A stretch of 64,000 bases of DNA from Streptomyces xinghaiensis S187 (GTDB lineage: Bacteria; Actinomycetota; Actinomycetes; Streptomycetales; Streptomycetaceae). Below the pieces are notes generated by a model that made no database searches, was not told where the DNA came from, and saw only the letters and a program-made list of their open reading frames with translations. A program made the translations under genes and the position numbers. The stretch lies in NCBI RefSeq assembly GCF_000220705.2, contig NZ_CP023202.1, positions 6,416,501 through 6,480,500 of the forward strand, given 5' to 3'. Shown piece after piece: positions 1 to 8,768 of the stretch (positions are counted from its first letter, which is position 1; each line of letters begins with the position of its first letter).

Positions 1-2
1 AG

Positions 3-1367
3 CTCTCCGGCACCCAGCTCGGCATCACCATCACCTCGCTCGTGGTGGGCATGCTCGCGGAACCCGCGCTCGCCCGGCTGCTGGCCGGCCCGCTCACCGC
101 GGCCGGGCTGCCCCCGGGCGCCGTCCCGGGCGCGGCCGTGGTGATCGGCGTCCTCGCGGCCTCCGCCCTGCAGATGGTCGTCGGCGAACTCGTGCCGAAG
201 AACTGGGCGGTGTCGCGGCCCTTCGAGGTCGCCCGGTTCGTCGCCGGACCGCAGTACGCCTTCGCCGCCCTCTTCCGGCCGGTGATCGCCCTGCTCAACG
301 GGGTGGCCAACCGGCTCGTCCGCGGCCTGGGCGTGGAGCCGACCGACGCCCTGGAATCCGCCCGCACCCCCGGTGAACTGGTCTCCCTCGCCCGGCACTC
401 GGCCCGCGCCGGGGCCCTGGAGCAGGACACCGCCGATCTGTTCGTCCGCACCCTGTCGCTGGCCGGGCTCTCCGCGCAGCACGTCATGACCCCGCGGGTG
501 CGGGTCGCCGCGCTGCAGGACTCCGCCACCGCGGCGGACGTCGTCAACCTCACCCGGGCCACCGGGCTCTCCCGCTTCCCCGTCTACCGCGAGCGGCTGG
601 ACGAGGTCGTCGGGATGGTCCACCTCAAGGACGCCCTCGCCGTGCCGGCGCACGAGCGGCGGCGCACGCCGGTGGGGCGCGTCAGTGTGCCCCCGCTGAT
701 GGTGCCGGAGACCCTGCCCGTCCAGCGGCTGCTGGAGCGGCTGCGCCGGGAGCAGCCGATCGCCGTCGTCGTCGACGAGTACGGCGGCACGGCCGGTGTC
801 GTCACCCTGGAGGACATCGTCGAGGAACTGGTGGGCGAGGTGCGCGACGAGCACGACGACGCCGGGCGCCCGGAACTGGCCCCCGCCCCGGCCGAGGAGG
901 GCCGGCCCGCGTGGGACGCCGACGGCGGCTGCCGGATCGACACCCTGCGGCCCATCGGCCTGGCCGCCCCCGACGGGCCGTACGAGACCGTGGCGGGACT
1001 CGTCGCCGACCTCCTCGGCCGGATCCCGGCCGTCGGGGACACCGCCGAACTCCCCGGCTGGCGGCTGCGGGTGCGCCGGGTCGGCCATCACCGCGCCGAG
1101 TCGGTACGGCTGGTGCGGACGGCCGGCGTGCGCGGTCAGGGCGCGCCGGACTCCGGCGGGGCCGATCCGGTACGGGGCGGCGGCGCGGCCGGCGCGACGG
1201 GCGCGGCCGCGGCCCAGGCGTCCGCGGCGCGGGGCGTGCCCGTGTCCGCCGCGCCCGCGCGAGGGGCTCCCGTCCGCACGGCGGTGGCCCCGGCGGCACC
1301 GGCCCCCGCGGACCGGGACGCTGCGGCCCGTGACCACGCCCCGGTCCGGGCGGGAGGAGCGCGATGA
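3..1367 (+). CDS. CNNM/CorC-family membrane protein with CBS pair (5' truncated by window)
   Basis: The frame is open from base 3 with no start in view, so the N-terminus lies outside the window. The visible part begins inside the DUF21 transmembrane domain (ITITSLVVGML, then QMVVGELVPKNWA). Two CBS motifs follow (MTPRVRVAAL..FPVYRERLDEVVGMVHLKD and VVVDEYGGTAGVVTLEDIVEELVGEV), then a CorC_HlyC domain (GLVADLLGRIP). The last ~75 residues are Ala/Pro-rich and probably disordered. Family members are linked to Mg/Co efflux or metal homeostasis; the substrate here is unknown. The stop overlaps the start of the next paralogue (ATGA at 1364-1367), so the two are translationally coupled and may act as a heteromer. 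Confidence 0.9.
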   Translation, partial: LSGTQLGITITSLVVGMLAEPALARLLAGPLTAAGLPPGAVPGAAVVIGVLAASALQMVVGELVPKNWAVSRPFEVARFVAGPQYAFAALFRPVIALLNGVANRLVRGLGVEPTDALESARTPGELVSLARHSARAGALEQDTADLFVRTLSLAGLSAQHVMTPRVRVAALQDSATAADVVNLTRATGLSRFPVYRERLDEVVGMVHLKDALAVPAHERRRTPVGRVSVPPLMVPETLPVQRLLERLRREQPIAVVVDEYGGTAGVVTLEDIVEELVGEVRDEHDDAGRPELAPAPAEEGRPAWDADGGCRIDTLRPIGLAAPDGPYETVAGLVADLLGRIPAVGDTAELPGWRLRVRRVGHHRAESVRLVRTAGVRGQGAPDSGGADPVRGGGAAGATGAAAAQASAARGVPVSAAPARGAPVRTAVAPAAPAPADRDAAARDHAPVRAGGAR

Positions 1368-2590
1368 GCCTGCTCCAACTCCTCTTCGCCGCCGTGCTGG
1401 TGCTCGGCAACGGCTTCTTCGTGGGCGCCGAGTTCGCCCTGGTGTCCGTACGCCGCAGCCAGATCGAGCCGCTCGCCGCCGCCGGCTCGGTCCGTGCCCG
1501 CACCGTGCTGACGGGCCTGGAGAACCTGCCGCAGATGATGGCCGCCGCCCAGTTCGGGATCACGGTCTGCTCGCTGACCCTGGGCGCCGTCGCCGAACCG
1601 ACCGTGGCCCGGCTCCTGGAGCCCGTCTTCCACGCCGTCCGCCTGCCGGAGCCGCTGGTGCATCCGCTGGGCTACGCCATCGCCCTGGCCCTGGTCGTCT
1701 TCCTCCACCTGGTCGTGGGCGAGATGGTGCCGAAGAACCTTGCCATGGCCGCCCCCGAGCGGACCGCCCTGCGGCTGGCGCCCGGCCTGGTCGCCTTCGC
1801 CCGGCTGTGCCGTCCGGTGACGGCGCTCTTCGGTTCCTGGGCCCACCTGGTGCTGCGGCTCTTCCGGGTGGAGCCCAGGGACGAGGTCGAGGCGGTCTTC
1901 ACCAGTGAGCAACTGGGCCGCCTCGTCGCGGACTCCCACGAGGCGGGCCTGCTCGCCCCGGAGGAGCAGGAGCGGCTCGCCGACGCGCTGGACCTCGGCA
2001 GCAGACCGGTGACCGAGGTGCTGCTCGACCCGGCGGCACTCGTCACGGCCGGTCCGGGCGCGACCGCGCGGGAGATCGAACAGCTGACCGTGCGCACCGG
2101 CTTCTCCCGCTTCCCCGTACGCGACGGAACCGGGCCGTCCGCCGGCTCCGGCACGGGCTTCCTCGGCTACGTCCATGTGAAGGACGTCCTGGACACGGAC
2201 GATCCCGGGGCCTGCGAAGCTCCTCTCCACCCGCCCGGCGTGGAGGACGCACCGGCCGGCGACGGCCCGGACGGGGGAGCCGGCGGGCACGGGACCGGCC
2301 GGGCGCTCCCGCGCCATGTGCTGCGCCCCATGCCGGTGCTCCGCGCGGAGACGCCGCTCGACGACGCGCTGACCGCGATGCGCCGGGCCGCGGCCCATCT
2401 CGCCCAGGTCTCGGACGCCTCCGGGCGGGTCCTGGGCCTGGTGGCGCTGGAGGACGTCCTGGAGACCCTGGTCGGGGAGGTCCACGACCCGGCACACCGC
2501 TCTCGCCGTCTCACCGCCCAGCGGGGCGCCCGCGTCGTGGCCCGGCGCCCCCGGCCGGCTCCCTCCCGGGAGGCGCCCGTCCGGGGCTGA
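1364..2590 (+). CDS. CNNM/CorC-family membrane protein with CBS pair, second paralogue
   Basis: 408 residues. The N-terminal DUF21 membrane domain carries the hallmark GEMVPKNLA, preceded by several hydrophobic segments (LLFAAVLVLGNGFFVGAEFALV, IALALVVFLHLVVGE). The CBS region (FSRFPVRDG..GYVHVKDVLD and LGLVALEDVLETLVGEV) contains a Gly/Pro-rich insert of ~35 residues. Unlike its upstream partner it ends soon after the second CBS motif, with no CorC_HlyC domain, so the two differ in their cytosolic ends. The start ATG lies in the stop of the preceding gene. Likely an ion-transport or regulatory membrane protein; substrate not determinable. Confidence 0.9.
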   Translation: MSLLQLLFAAVLVLGNGFFVGAEFALVSVRRSQIEPLAAAGSVRARTVLTGLENLPQMMAAAQFGITVCSLTLGAVAEPTVARLLEPVFHAVRLPEPLVHPLGYAIALALVVFLHLVVGEMVPKNLAMAAPERTALRLAPGLVAFARLCRPVTALFGSWAHLVLRLFRVEPRDEVEAVFTSEQLGRLVADSHEAGLLAPEEQERLADALDLGSRPVTEVLLDPAALVTAGPGATAREIEQLTVRTGFSRFPVRDGTGPSAGSGTGFLGYVHVKDVLDTDDPGACEAPLHPPGVEDAPAGDGPDGGAGGHGTGRALPRHVLRPMPVLRAETPLDDALTAMRRAAAHLAQVSDASGRVLGLVALEDVLETLVGEVHDPAHRSRRLTAQRGARVVARRPRPAPSREAPVRG

Positions 2591-2689
2591 GACGGAGGGC
2601 GGCCGGCCCGCAGCCGTACGCGCCGCGCGCCGCCGGACACGGCGGAAAAGCGCGCGACGCCCGGCGGCGGGCCGGACCAGAATCGGGGG

Positions 2690-3091
2690 ATGGACGCGAA
2701 CACGGAACCCGTCAACCTGACCGACGCCCTGGCCTCCTTCACGGAGGTCTACAGCCCCCGGATCGTGACCCGGGTCAACGACTACGACGTACGCATCGCC
2801 CATGTGGAGGGAGAGCACGTCTGGCACGTCCACGAGGACACCGACGAGTTCTTCCTCGTCCTCGACGGCCGCTTCGACGTGGCCCTGCGCGATGCCGACG
2901 GCACGGAGCGGACGGTGGAACTGCGCAAGGGCGACACCTTCGTGGTGCCCCGGGGCACCGAGCACAAGCCGTCGTCGCCCGGCGGGTCGATCATGATGTT
3001 CGAGCCCAGCGGGACCCTGACGACCGGCGACCGCCCGGAGGACGAGATCCCGGACAACGTGGACAGCACCACGGGACACCGACTCGCCTGA
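2690..3091 (+). CDS. Small single-domain cupin protein
   Basis: 133 residues forming one cupin barrel. Motif 1 is WHVHEDTDEFFLVLDGRF (His, His, Glu metal ligands) and motif 2 is GDTFVVPRGTEHKPSSPG (third His). Such stand-alone cupins in actinomycetes are usually annotated as mannose-6-phosphate-isomerase-like and lack a proven substrate. A -10-like CAGAAT (2678-2683) ends six bases before the ATG, so the transcript may be leaderless; a GGGGG tract also abuts the start. No partner gene is evident. Confidence 0.85.
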   Translation: MDANTEPVNLTDALASFTEVYSPRIVTRVNDYDVRIAHVEGEHVWHVHEDTDEFFLVLDGRFDVALRDADGTERTVELRKGDTFVVPRGTEHKPSSPGGSIMMFEPSGTLTTGDRPEDEIPDNVDSTTGHRLA

Positions 3092-3159
3092 CCTGTACGG
3101 GCCCACCTCGCCCGGGACGCCGCGGCGCCGCGCAGGCCGGGTCTTCGCGCCGTCTTCTC

Positions 3160-3490
3160 CCGTCAACTGCGGTCCCGGAGAGTATGCCGCGGCCGGGCTG
3201 GTGGCCCTGGCCGCGGCAGCCGTCCTGACCGACGCGGCGATCGCCGTACGGGACGCGGTGGCTGACCACCGGCCCGTCCTCGCCGCCCTCGCCGCAGGCG
3301 CCTGCGCCCACGGGACCTGGCACCTGGCGTGCTCCCTGCGGGCACGGCGGGAGCGGGCGGCGCGGCTCGCGGCCCTGCGGCTCACGCTCGCCCAGATCGA
3401 CGCCCTTGACGACCAGCAACTCGAGCGCGCCCTGCGGGGGCTGCTCATCCGGGACGGCCGGCAGGCGGTCCGGGCTGCTCGGACCGGCCG
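3160..3490 (+). pseudogene. Remnant of Mrr-like restriction endonuclease (N-terminal part only)
   Basis: The +frame translation shows two hydrophobic helices (LVALAAAAVLTDAAIAV and VLAALAAGACAHGTWHLA), a basic stretch, then LRLTLAQIDALDDQQLERALRGLLIRDG spread over 3379-3459. This matches the start of the membrane-anchored Mrr-type restriction endonucleases common in Streptomyces, where 'ALRDLLIRDG' leads into the nuclease fold. Nothing resembling the catalytic D..QxK part follows; the frame becomes unrelated Arg/Ser-rich sequence. No convincing start with a ribosome site is present. I infer a decayed gene lacking its catalytic domain. Confidence 0.6.
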
Positions 3491-3623
3491 CTCAGTTTGT
3501 GGCAGCTCGTGGCCATCCCGACCGATGAGCCGTTCGGCAACCAGTCATGGTGACCGTTCACCGAACGGCGGGCCCTCACGCCCGGAGAGCCGGAACGGAC
3601 CGACCGTCCACGGAACCCGAGGC

Positions 3624-3656
3624 TTGACGCTTCATGTCACACCTGGCCCCTACAGT
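3624..3656 (+). promoter_or_regulatory. Possible promoter of the LRR gene
   Basis: TACAGT (3651-3656) ends six bases before the ATG at 3663, the spacing expected for a leaderless transcript. TTGACG (3624-3629) lies upstream, but the 21-base gap is longer than usual, so the -35 assignment is weak. Confidence 0.35.
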
Positions 3657-3662
3657 CCTCCC

Positions 3663-5282
3663 ATGACACGACCGACTCCCCCCAGTGTGCCCGCCGACGA
3701 CACACAGGACGACAACACTGCAGTGCGAACAGGGCAGTTGAGGGTGCTTCTGGAGACCGCGAGTCCCGCCGAGGCGGGCGAGGCGGTCAGGGAACTCATG
3801 CTGCTGGCAGGGTCCGGCGGCGGCGACGCGGCGCTGGATCTGGCCGTGCGGTACAGCAGAGTGTCCGACTGCTCCACCGAGGAACTGCTCCGGTTGTGGG
3901 CGATGGCCGACGGAGACCCGTTCGGTTTCTGCGAAAACCTGGAGGCCCCGGCGTACCGCGCGCGCAAGGCCGTCAGGAAACTTGTCGCCCTGTCCGCGCC
4001 GGGTGACGGTGGACATGCCCTGAAACTGGCCGCCCGGTTCACCCCCCTGGACCCGTACGCGTCCAAGTTCCTCGTCCGTCTGTGGAGGACGGACCCTGAT
4101 CCGGACGGTTTCGCCGAGCACCTGCTCGCTCCGGCGTTCCGTCAGGAGGGCAGGACGGAACTGTGGCTGCCGTACGCCTCGTCCCTGCGCGGTCTGCGGC
4201 ATCTCACGATGCTCGAGAAGCTCGACTTCTACCAGTGTGACGGGCTCACCGACCTCACCGAGGTCGGTGAACTCACCAGTCTCACGGACCTTGATCTGGG
4301 TGGCTGCACGAGCGTGGCGGACCTCACCCCGATCGGTCGTCTTTCCCGGCTCACCCGCCTCGATCTCAGCGGGTGCGGCGCCGTCGAGGACTTCGGGCCC
4401 CTGCTGAACCTCAGCAGTCTGCGTCAACTGAGGCTGAGCCGGACCAAGGTGCGCTCCCTTCGTATGTTCGGTGGGGCACTCGCCGCTCTGGAATCCCTGG
4501 ATCTCCGCTCCTGCAGGTCTCTCACGGACCTGGACGGACTCGCCGAACTGCCGAATCTCGCCCGTCTCCAGCTGAGCGGCGACCAGCTTGCCGACCTCTC
4601 GCCGTTCGCGGCTCTTCCCCGACTTCAGTCCCTCGAACTCGACAGCTGCAACGAGCTGACGACGCTCGAAGGGCTGGGCGGCCACCCGCGGCTGGCGAAG
4701 CTCAGGATCTACGGCAGTCCGGTACTGCGCACCACGGAGGGTCTGGGCGAGTTGCCGGCGTTGCGGGAGTTGACTCTCGTCAGTTGCTCCGTGCTGGCCG
4801 ACCTCAGGGGTCTCGGCCGCCTGCCCGCGCTGCGCACGCTGATGATCAACGGCTCCGCCGTCCGCGGCCTCGGTGATCTGTCCGGATCTCCGCTGTCCAC
4901 ACTGACCCTGCTGTACATGGAGGCTCTGGAATCGCTCAGTGCCCTGCAGGACTGCTCCGGCCTGCGTGAACTGACCCTCCGTTCCCTGAAGTACTGCCCC
5001 TTGGCCGAGGACATACCTGTGGAACGGCTCAGCTCACTCACCGTGGCCGGCCCGCGCTGGGCCGCGTTGAAGGACATCACCCTGTTGACCGCTTCGCCCC
5101 GCCTCGCAGAACTCGACCTGCGCCACTGCCGGTCGCTGACGGACCTCCGGCCTTTGCTGGACATGCCGGCGCTGTCACACGTCCACCTGGCCGAACAGAT
5201 CGCGACATCGCCCTCGGAGGCACCCGATCCGGTGGTGACCGGACTCAGGGCACGAGGCGTGACCGTCACGCTGCACCGCTGA
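3663..5282 (+). CDS. Stand-alone leucine-rich repeat protein
   Basis: 539 residues. Residues ~20-170 form an alpha-helical domain with two similar halves (ALDLAVRYSRVS..LLRLWAMADGDPFGF and ALKLAARFTPLD..LVRLWRTDPDPDGF). Residues ~180-530 hold at least 12 LRR units of about 22-24 residues with the pattern LxxLxxLxLxxCxxLxDL. The start ATG is favoured because the in-frame sequence upstream belongs to the decayed Mrr-like gene. Repeats of this type often form the C-terminus of Streptomyces NACHT/STAND proteins, but no NTPase domain is present. Function unknown; protein binding is the only safe inference. Confidence 0.85.
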   Translation: MTRPTPPSVPADDTQDDNTAVRTGQLRVLLETASPAEAGEAVRELMLLAGSGGGDAALDLAVRYSRVSDCSTEELLRLWAMADGDPFGFCENLEAPAYRARKAVRKLVALSAPGDGGHALKLAARFTPLDPYASKFLVRLWRTDPDPDGFAEHLLAPAFRQEGRTELWLPYASSLRGLRHLTMLEKLDFYQCDGLTDLTEVGELTSLTDLDLGGCTSVADLTPIGRLSRLTRLDLSGCGAVEDFGPLLNLSSLRQLRLSRTKVRSLRMFGGALAALESLDLRSCRSLTDLDGLAELPNLARLQLSGDQLADLSPFAALPRLQSLELDSCNELTTLEGLGGHPRLAKLRIYGSPVLRTTEGLGELPALRELTLVSCSVLADLRGLGRLPALRTLMINGSAVRGLGDLSGSPLSTLTLLYMEALESLSALQDCSGLRELTLRSLKYCPLAEDIPVERLSSLTVAGPRWAALKDITLLTASPRLAELDLRHCRSLTDLRPLLDMPALSHVHLAEQIATSPSEAPDPVVTGLRARGVTVTLHR

Positions 5283-5353
5283 CCGTCCACGATCCGCCGC
5301 TCACCCGGCGTGATTCCCCCTGTCGAACCGACCTGGCCGCAAGGAGACCTCCC

Positions 5354-6205
5354 GTGCCCCCCGAAACGCTGGACATACTGAGTGAGTTCCGTGAGAGGGC
5401 TCTCGCAGTGGGCATCCCCCCGGACGACATCGCACGGTGGACGGACCTCGCCCGACCCTGCGCCGTTCTGGGCACCATGGGGGACGGGCCGGTGGTGGGC
5501 CGGCTCGGCGGGCCCCTCATGCTTCCCGCGGACACCCCCGACCCGTGGTGCAAGCTCGCCGCCACCATCGACCTCTCCGCGCTGCCCGCAGGAGTGACCG
5601 ACCTCGGCCTGCCCACCGACGGCCACCTCCTGCTGTTCGCCGACCCCGACCCCGACCGGATCGGGAGTGGAAACCTGGGCAGTGCACTCCACATTCCCGC
5701 CGGCACACCCGTCGAGGAACGCCCTGTGGATTTCGACCCGGAATGGAAGAACTACCCGTACGAAACAGATCTCCCGGAAGGGCTGCTCCGCCTGAGTACC
5801 GACGTCTCTCTGCCGTACTACACCTCGGTCTACGCTCCCGGGCAGCCCCTGCACTGCGAGGCTCACCCGGAACACCCCCACGCAGACGAACTGATCGACG
5901 TATGGACGGAGATGCCGGGCGAGGGCATCGGCCGCGGGCTTCAGCTGGGTGGATACGCCGAGGACGAGTACTGGGCGGAGGACCCCAGCGTGGCGGCCGG
6001 GCGGGAAGCGGCACGAGCGGTGGCCCGGTGCGAACTGCCCGCGCCCGATACGGAGGTGCGTCCCGAGGACTGGGTGTGCCTCGCCCAGTGGGTGCACGGG
6101 CTCGACGGTTTGGAGATGGCCCTCTACTCCTGGTCGATCTCCCGGCCGGACCTGGTCGCGGGACGCTTCGACCGGGTCTACGCCACCATGACCTGGAACC
6201 CGTAA
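5354..6205 (+). CDS. DUF1963 (YwqG-like) protein
   Basis: 283 residues starting at a GTG with AAGGAGAC at 5340-5347. The order GGPLMLPAD..W, then LLLFADPDPD in the middle and a C-terminal CLAQWVHGLDGLEMALYSWSI matches the DUF1963/YwqG family of cytoplasmic proteins, which have no settled function. It is 71 bases downstream of the LRR gene and may be co-transcribed. DUF1963 proteins in Streptomyces are often scattered among contact-dependent toxin/immunity genes, but no toxin is visible here. Confidence 0.8.
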   Translation: MPPETLDILSEFRERALAVGIPPDDIARWTDLARPCAVLGTMGDGPVVGRLGGPLMLPADTPDPWCKLAATIDLSALPAGVTDLGLPTDGHLLLFADPDPDRIGSGNLGSALHIPAGTPVEERPVDFDPEWKNYPYETDLPEGLLRLSTDVSLPYYTSVYAPGQPLHCEAHPEHPHADELIDVWTEMPGEGIGRGLQLGGYAEDEYWAEDPSVAAGREAARAVARCELPAPDTEVRPEDWVCLAQWVHGLDGLEMALYSWSISRPDLVAGRFDRVYATMTWNP

Positions 6206-6350
6206 CACCCACAGGAGGTAACAGTAGACCGGGGGTCAGATGAACCGCAGGTCACGAGCGCTGCTCCCCGCGCACGCGGATGGCATCCGCTCTCCCGCGA
6301 GCGGCTCGGGTGACGCCTGCCCCCCGGTGCCGCCGCCGAGCAGGGCGGTC
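6206..6350. terminator. Convergent intergenic region with short hairpin
   Basis: Between the DUF1963 gene and the oppositely oriented AAA gene. GCGGAT/ATCCGC around 6281-6295 can pair into a 6-bp stem that could serve both strands. No coding signal is seen. Confidence 0.35.
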
Positions 6351-8297
6351 TCAGAGGGGTGACTGCGGGCCGGGGCCGCCGAGCGGGCCCCGGCCCGACA
6401 GCACCTCGCCGTAGGCCTGCATCAGGTCGGGCAGCCGCAGGGTGGCCAGGTCCTCGCGGGTCGGGGTGCCGGCGTAGCCCGCGAGCCGCAGATCGCGGTA
6501 GGCGCAGCTCTTCTCGTACAGGGTGCGCAGGAAGCGGCCGTTGCCGAGCTCGTCGATCCAGCCCTGGTCGACCACGTGGCCGCAGATGCTGCGCAGTTCC
6601 TCGACGGCCTCCTCGTCCCAGCCGTCGCCGTTCTCGGCCGCCAGCACCTCGCCGATCCTCGTCAGCTCCAGCGGCCGGTAGCTGGGGAAGTCCACGCGGG
6701 TGGTGAAGCGGGAGCCGAGGCCGGGGTTGGCGGCGAGCAGCCGGTCCATGCCCTCGGGGTAGCCGGCGAGGATGACGACGAGGCGGTCGCGGTTGTCCTC
6801 GGCGCGTTTGAGGAGTACCTGCAGGGCCTCGTCGCCGTAGGCGTCGCCCTTGCTGTAGGCGGAGTTGGAGAGGCTGTACGCCTCGTCGACGAAGAGCACG
6901 CCGCCGAGCGCGGAGTCGATCAGCTCATTGGCCTTGACGGCGGTCTGGCCGAGGAACTCGCCGACCATGTCGGCGCGCTGGGCCTCGACCAGGTGGTCGC
7001 CGCCGAGCAGGCCGAGCGCGTAGAACACCCGGCCGAGGATGCGGGCGACCGTGGTCTTGCCGGTGCCGGAGGGGCCGGAGAAGACGAAGTGCCGCTTGGG
7101 CGGCTGGACCGGCAGCCCTTCGCCGGCGCGCAGCCGCGCCATGTGAAGCTGTGCGGAGAGCGCCCGCACCTGGCGCTTCACCGGCTCCAGCCCGACCATC
7201 CGTTCGAGCTCGTCCAGCGCCTGGGCCAGCAGCACCGGGTCCGGCGGCCCGTCCGGCAGGGGCGAGGCGGGGCGGGGCTGGACCGGCAGCACCGCCTTCT
7301 CGCGGATGCCGTCGGCGTCGACGGGGGCCAGGCCGGGCAGCGGGCCGTCCGGGTCGCTCGCCGGGTCTTGGCCGGCCGGGGGCGCCGCGGCCGGGGCTGC
7401 GGGCGGGAAGTCGCGGCCGGGGTCGGCGGGCGGGTCGGAGCCGTAGCCCTCGGGGTCGGCCATGGCGTCCAGCAGGTCCTGGCCGCCGGTGCCCGCGAGG
7501 GAGACGGCCGCCAGATCAGCCGCCTCCAGGCCGTCGCCGTCGGATATCGCGGCGAGCCGGGCGGCGGTGTCCATGAACGCCGGGTCCACCCGGTGCACGG
7601 CCCGGTAGAGGGGGAGCGCGGCGGCGCTGCGGCCGGTGCCCTCGCGGGCGCGGGCCAGCCAGTAGCGCAGCTCCTTGCGCTGCGGCTGCTCGCTGCGGCA
7701 GCGCATCAGGGCGGCCGAGAGCAGCGGCTCGGCCTGCCCGTACATCTCCAGCCGGACCCGGGCCATGCCGCCGAAGAGACCGGCCTCGATGCCGAGCAGC
7801 GGATCGTCGAGCAGGGGACCGGTGTGCCGGATGAGCAGCTCCCAGTCCTTGACGAGATAGGCGCGGCAGGCGTGCAGGAAGCGCACCTGCGGGTCCGCGT
7901 CGACGGGTGGGCAGCCCGCCAGGGCGCGGTCCAGTTCGGGGACGTGGCGGCCGTCGAGCCAGTGGGAGGCGTGCGCCAGCAGCAGATCGCGGGGGCTCTC
8001 CAGCACGGGCTGGACCCACCAGCCCAGCCAGTACCAGGAGTTGAGCTTGCGCCGGTGCCGGGCGCGCTGTTCGCCGAAGCGGTCGCGGTGGCGGTACATC
8101 CGCAGCAGGGCCGTCGCCGGGTCGACGCGCAGGGCGTGCAGCCCGAGCCAGGCGTCGGCCATCCCCGGGTCCCTCCGCACGGCGGCCCGGAACTCGTCCT
8201 CCGCCTGCGCGTAGGCGCCCATGGTGTACGCGTCGAGGGCGCGCAGCCAGGCGAGATCGGCCGGTGAGTCGTCCCGGTCCGGGATGCCGAAGTCCAT
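6351..8297 (-). CDS. EccA-like TPR-AAA+ ATPase (CbxX/CfqX family)
   Basis: 648 residues. Residues ~1-265 are TPR-like helices, including GIEAGLFGGMARVRLEMYGQ as in type VII secretion EccA proteins. A Pro/Asp-rich linker follows. The AAA+ domain (~390-640) has Walker A GPSGTGKT (~407), Walker B VLFVDEAY (~466), and sensor/arginine region GLGSRFTTRVDFPSY. The start at 8297 is preferred over one 66 bases upstream because GGGGGAC lies just ahead of it. EccA ATPases remodel secreted Esx substrates in mycobacteria, but no esx, eccB, eccC or mycosin gene is nearby, so the substrate of this solo copy is unknown. Confidence 0.85.
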   Translation of the reverse strand: MDFGIPDRDDSPADLAWLRALDAYTMGAYAQAEDEFRAAVRRDPGMADAWLGLHALRVDPATALLRMYRHRDRFGEQRARHRRKLNSWYWLGWWVQPVLESPRDLLLAHASHWLDGRHVPELDRALAGCPPVDADPQVRFLHACRAYLVKDWELLIRHTGPLLDDPLLGIEAGLFGGMARVRLEMYGQAEPLLSAALMRCRSEQPQRKELRYWLARAREGTGRSAAALPLYRAVHRVDPAFMDTAARLAAISDGDGLEAADLAAVSLAGTGGQDLLDAMADPEGYGSDPPADPGRDFPPAAPAAAPPAGQDPASDPDGPLPGLAPVDADGIREKAVLPVQPRPASPLPDGPPDPVLLAQALDELERMVGLEPVKRQVRALSAQLHMARLRAGEGLPVQPPKRHFVFSGPSGTGKTTVARILGRVFYALGLLGGDHLVEAQRADMVGEFLGQTAVKANELIDSALGGVLFVDEAYSLSNSAYSKGDAYGDEALQVLLKRAEDNRDRLVVILAGYPEGMDRLLAANPGLGSRFTTRVDFPSYRPLELTRIGEVLAAENGDGWDEEAVEELRSICGHVVDQGWIDELGNGRFLRTLYEKSCAYRDLRLAGYAGTPTREDLATLRLPDLMQAYGEVLSGRGPLGGPGPQSPL

Positions 8298-8768
8298 CGC
8301 GTCCCCCACAAACTGCCCCCGTGGTGGCGGCCGGCGGACGCCGGGCCGCAGCCTTTCAACCACCGCGCTGCGGGAGGGACTTGCGGCTCCTCCCGCTGGG
8401 CATCGTACCCGCGGCGGCAGGGCGCGCCGAAGGGCGCCGCGCAGGTGAGGGGCGGTATCGGCCCTTCACGGGAGCGCCGCGGGGGAGGGGGCGCACGATC
8501 ACCGAGTGTGATCGTCGACGGCGGATTCCTGTCCGGAATGCGGCTTTCGAGAGGTGTCGGGACAGAACGAAGCCCCCGATCACGGGGGAACAACCGGGGG
8601 CTTCGCGTCTGGGCGCGGCCCCGAAGGGGCGCACACTGAGAACGTAAGACCTGTCCGGCCGCCAGGTCAAGCCGAGTTCGCGGACTTCCGGCCGTCCCGC
8701 GACGGCTCCACCGGGGCCGGACTGCGCAGCGAGTGGATTTGGTCACTGTGTGTGAGATCGGAAGGGGG
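8298..8768. other. 471-base intergenic region with three hairpins
   Basis: No gene is supported here. It holds a strong stem at 8569-8604, a GCCCC-GAA-GGGGC hairpin at 8618-8630, and GACCTG (8648-8653) pairing with CAGGTC (8663-8668). The promoter of the AAA gene should lie in the 8300-8560 part, but no convincing -10/-35 pair was picked out. Confidence 0.5.
8569..8604 (-). terminator. Strong stem-loop terminator after the P-loop kinase gene
   Basis: GAAGCCCCCG (8569-8578) pairs with CGGGGGCTTC (8595-8604), a perfect 10-bp stem with a 16-base loop. It lies downstream of the minus-strand kinase gene that ends at 8769. There is no long T tract, as is usual in Streptomyces terminators. Confidence 0.65.

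Noticed and set aside
1136..3448. A 770-codon open frame on the minus strand
   Set aside because: It is antisense to two clear CNNM genes and a cupin gene. The translation is low-complexity Arg/Gly/Ala with no motif; long antisense frames are expected at this GC content.
3201..5282. A single 693-residue protein joining Mrr-like and LRR parts
   Set aside because: The frame is open by chance between the two; the joining ~60 residues are Arg/Ser-rich, and a promoter-like -10 directly precedes ATG 3663.
6351..8297. Evidence for a type VII secretion system
   Set aside because: Only the EccA-like ATPase is present; no WXG100, EccB-E or mycosin gene is encoded in the window.
8569..8668. tRNA or structured RNA gene in the 8.3-8.8 kb gap
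   Set aside because: The hairpins do not form a cloverleaf and lack a T-loop GTTCGA-type segment or CCA end; a terminator explains the main stem.
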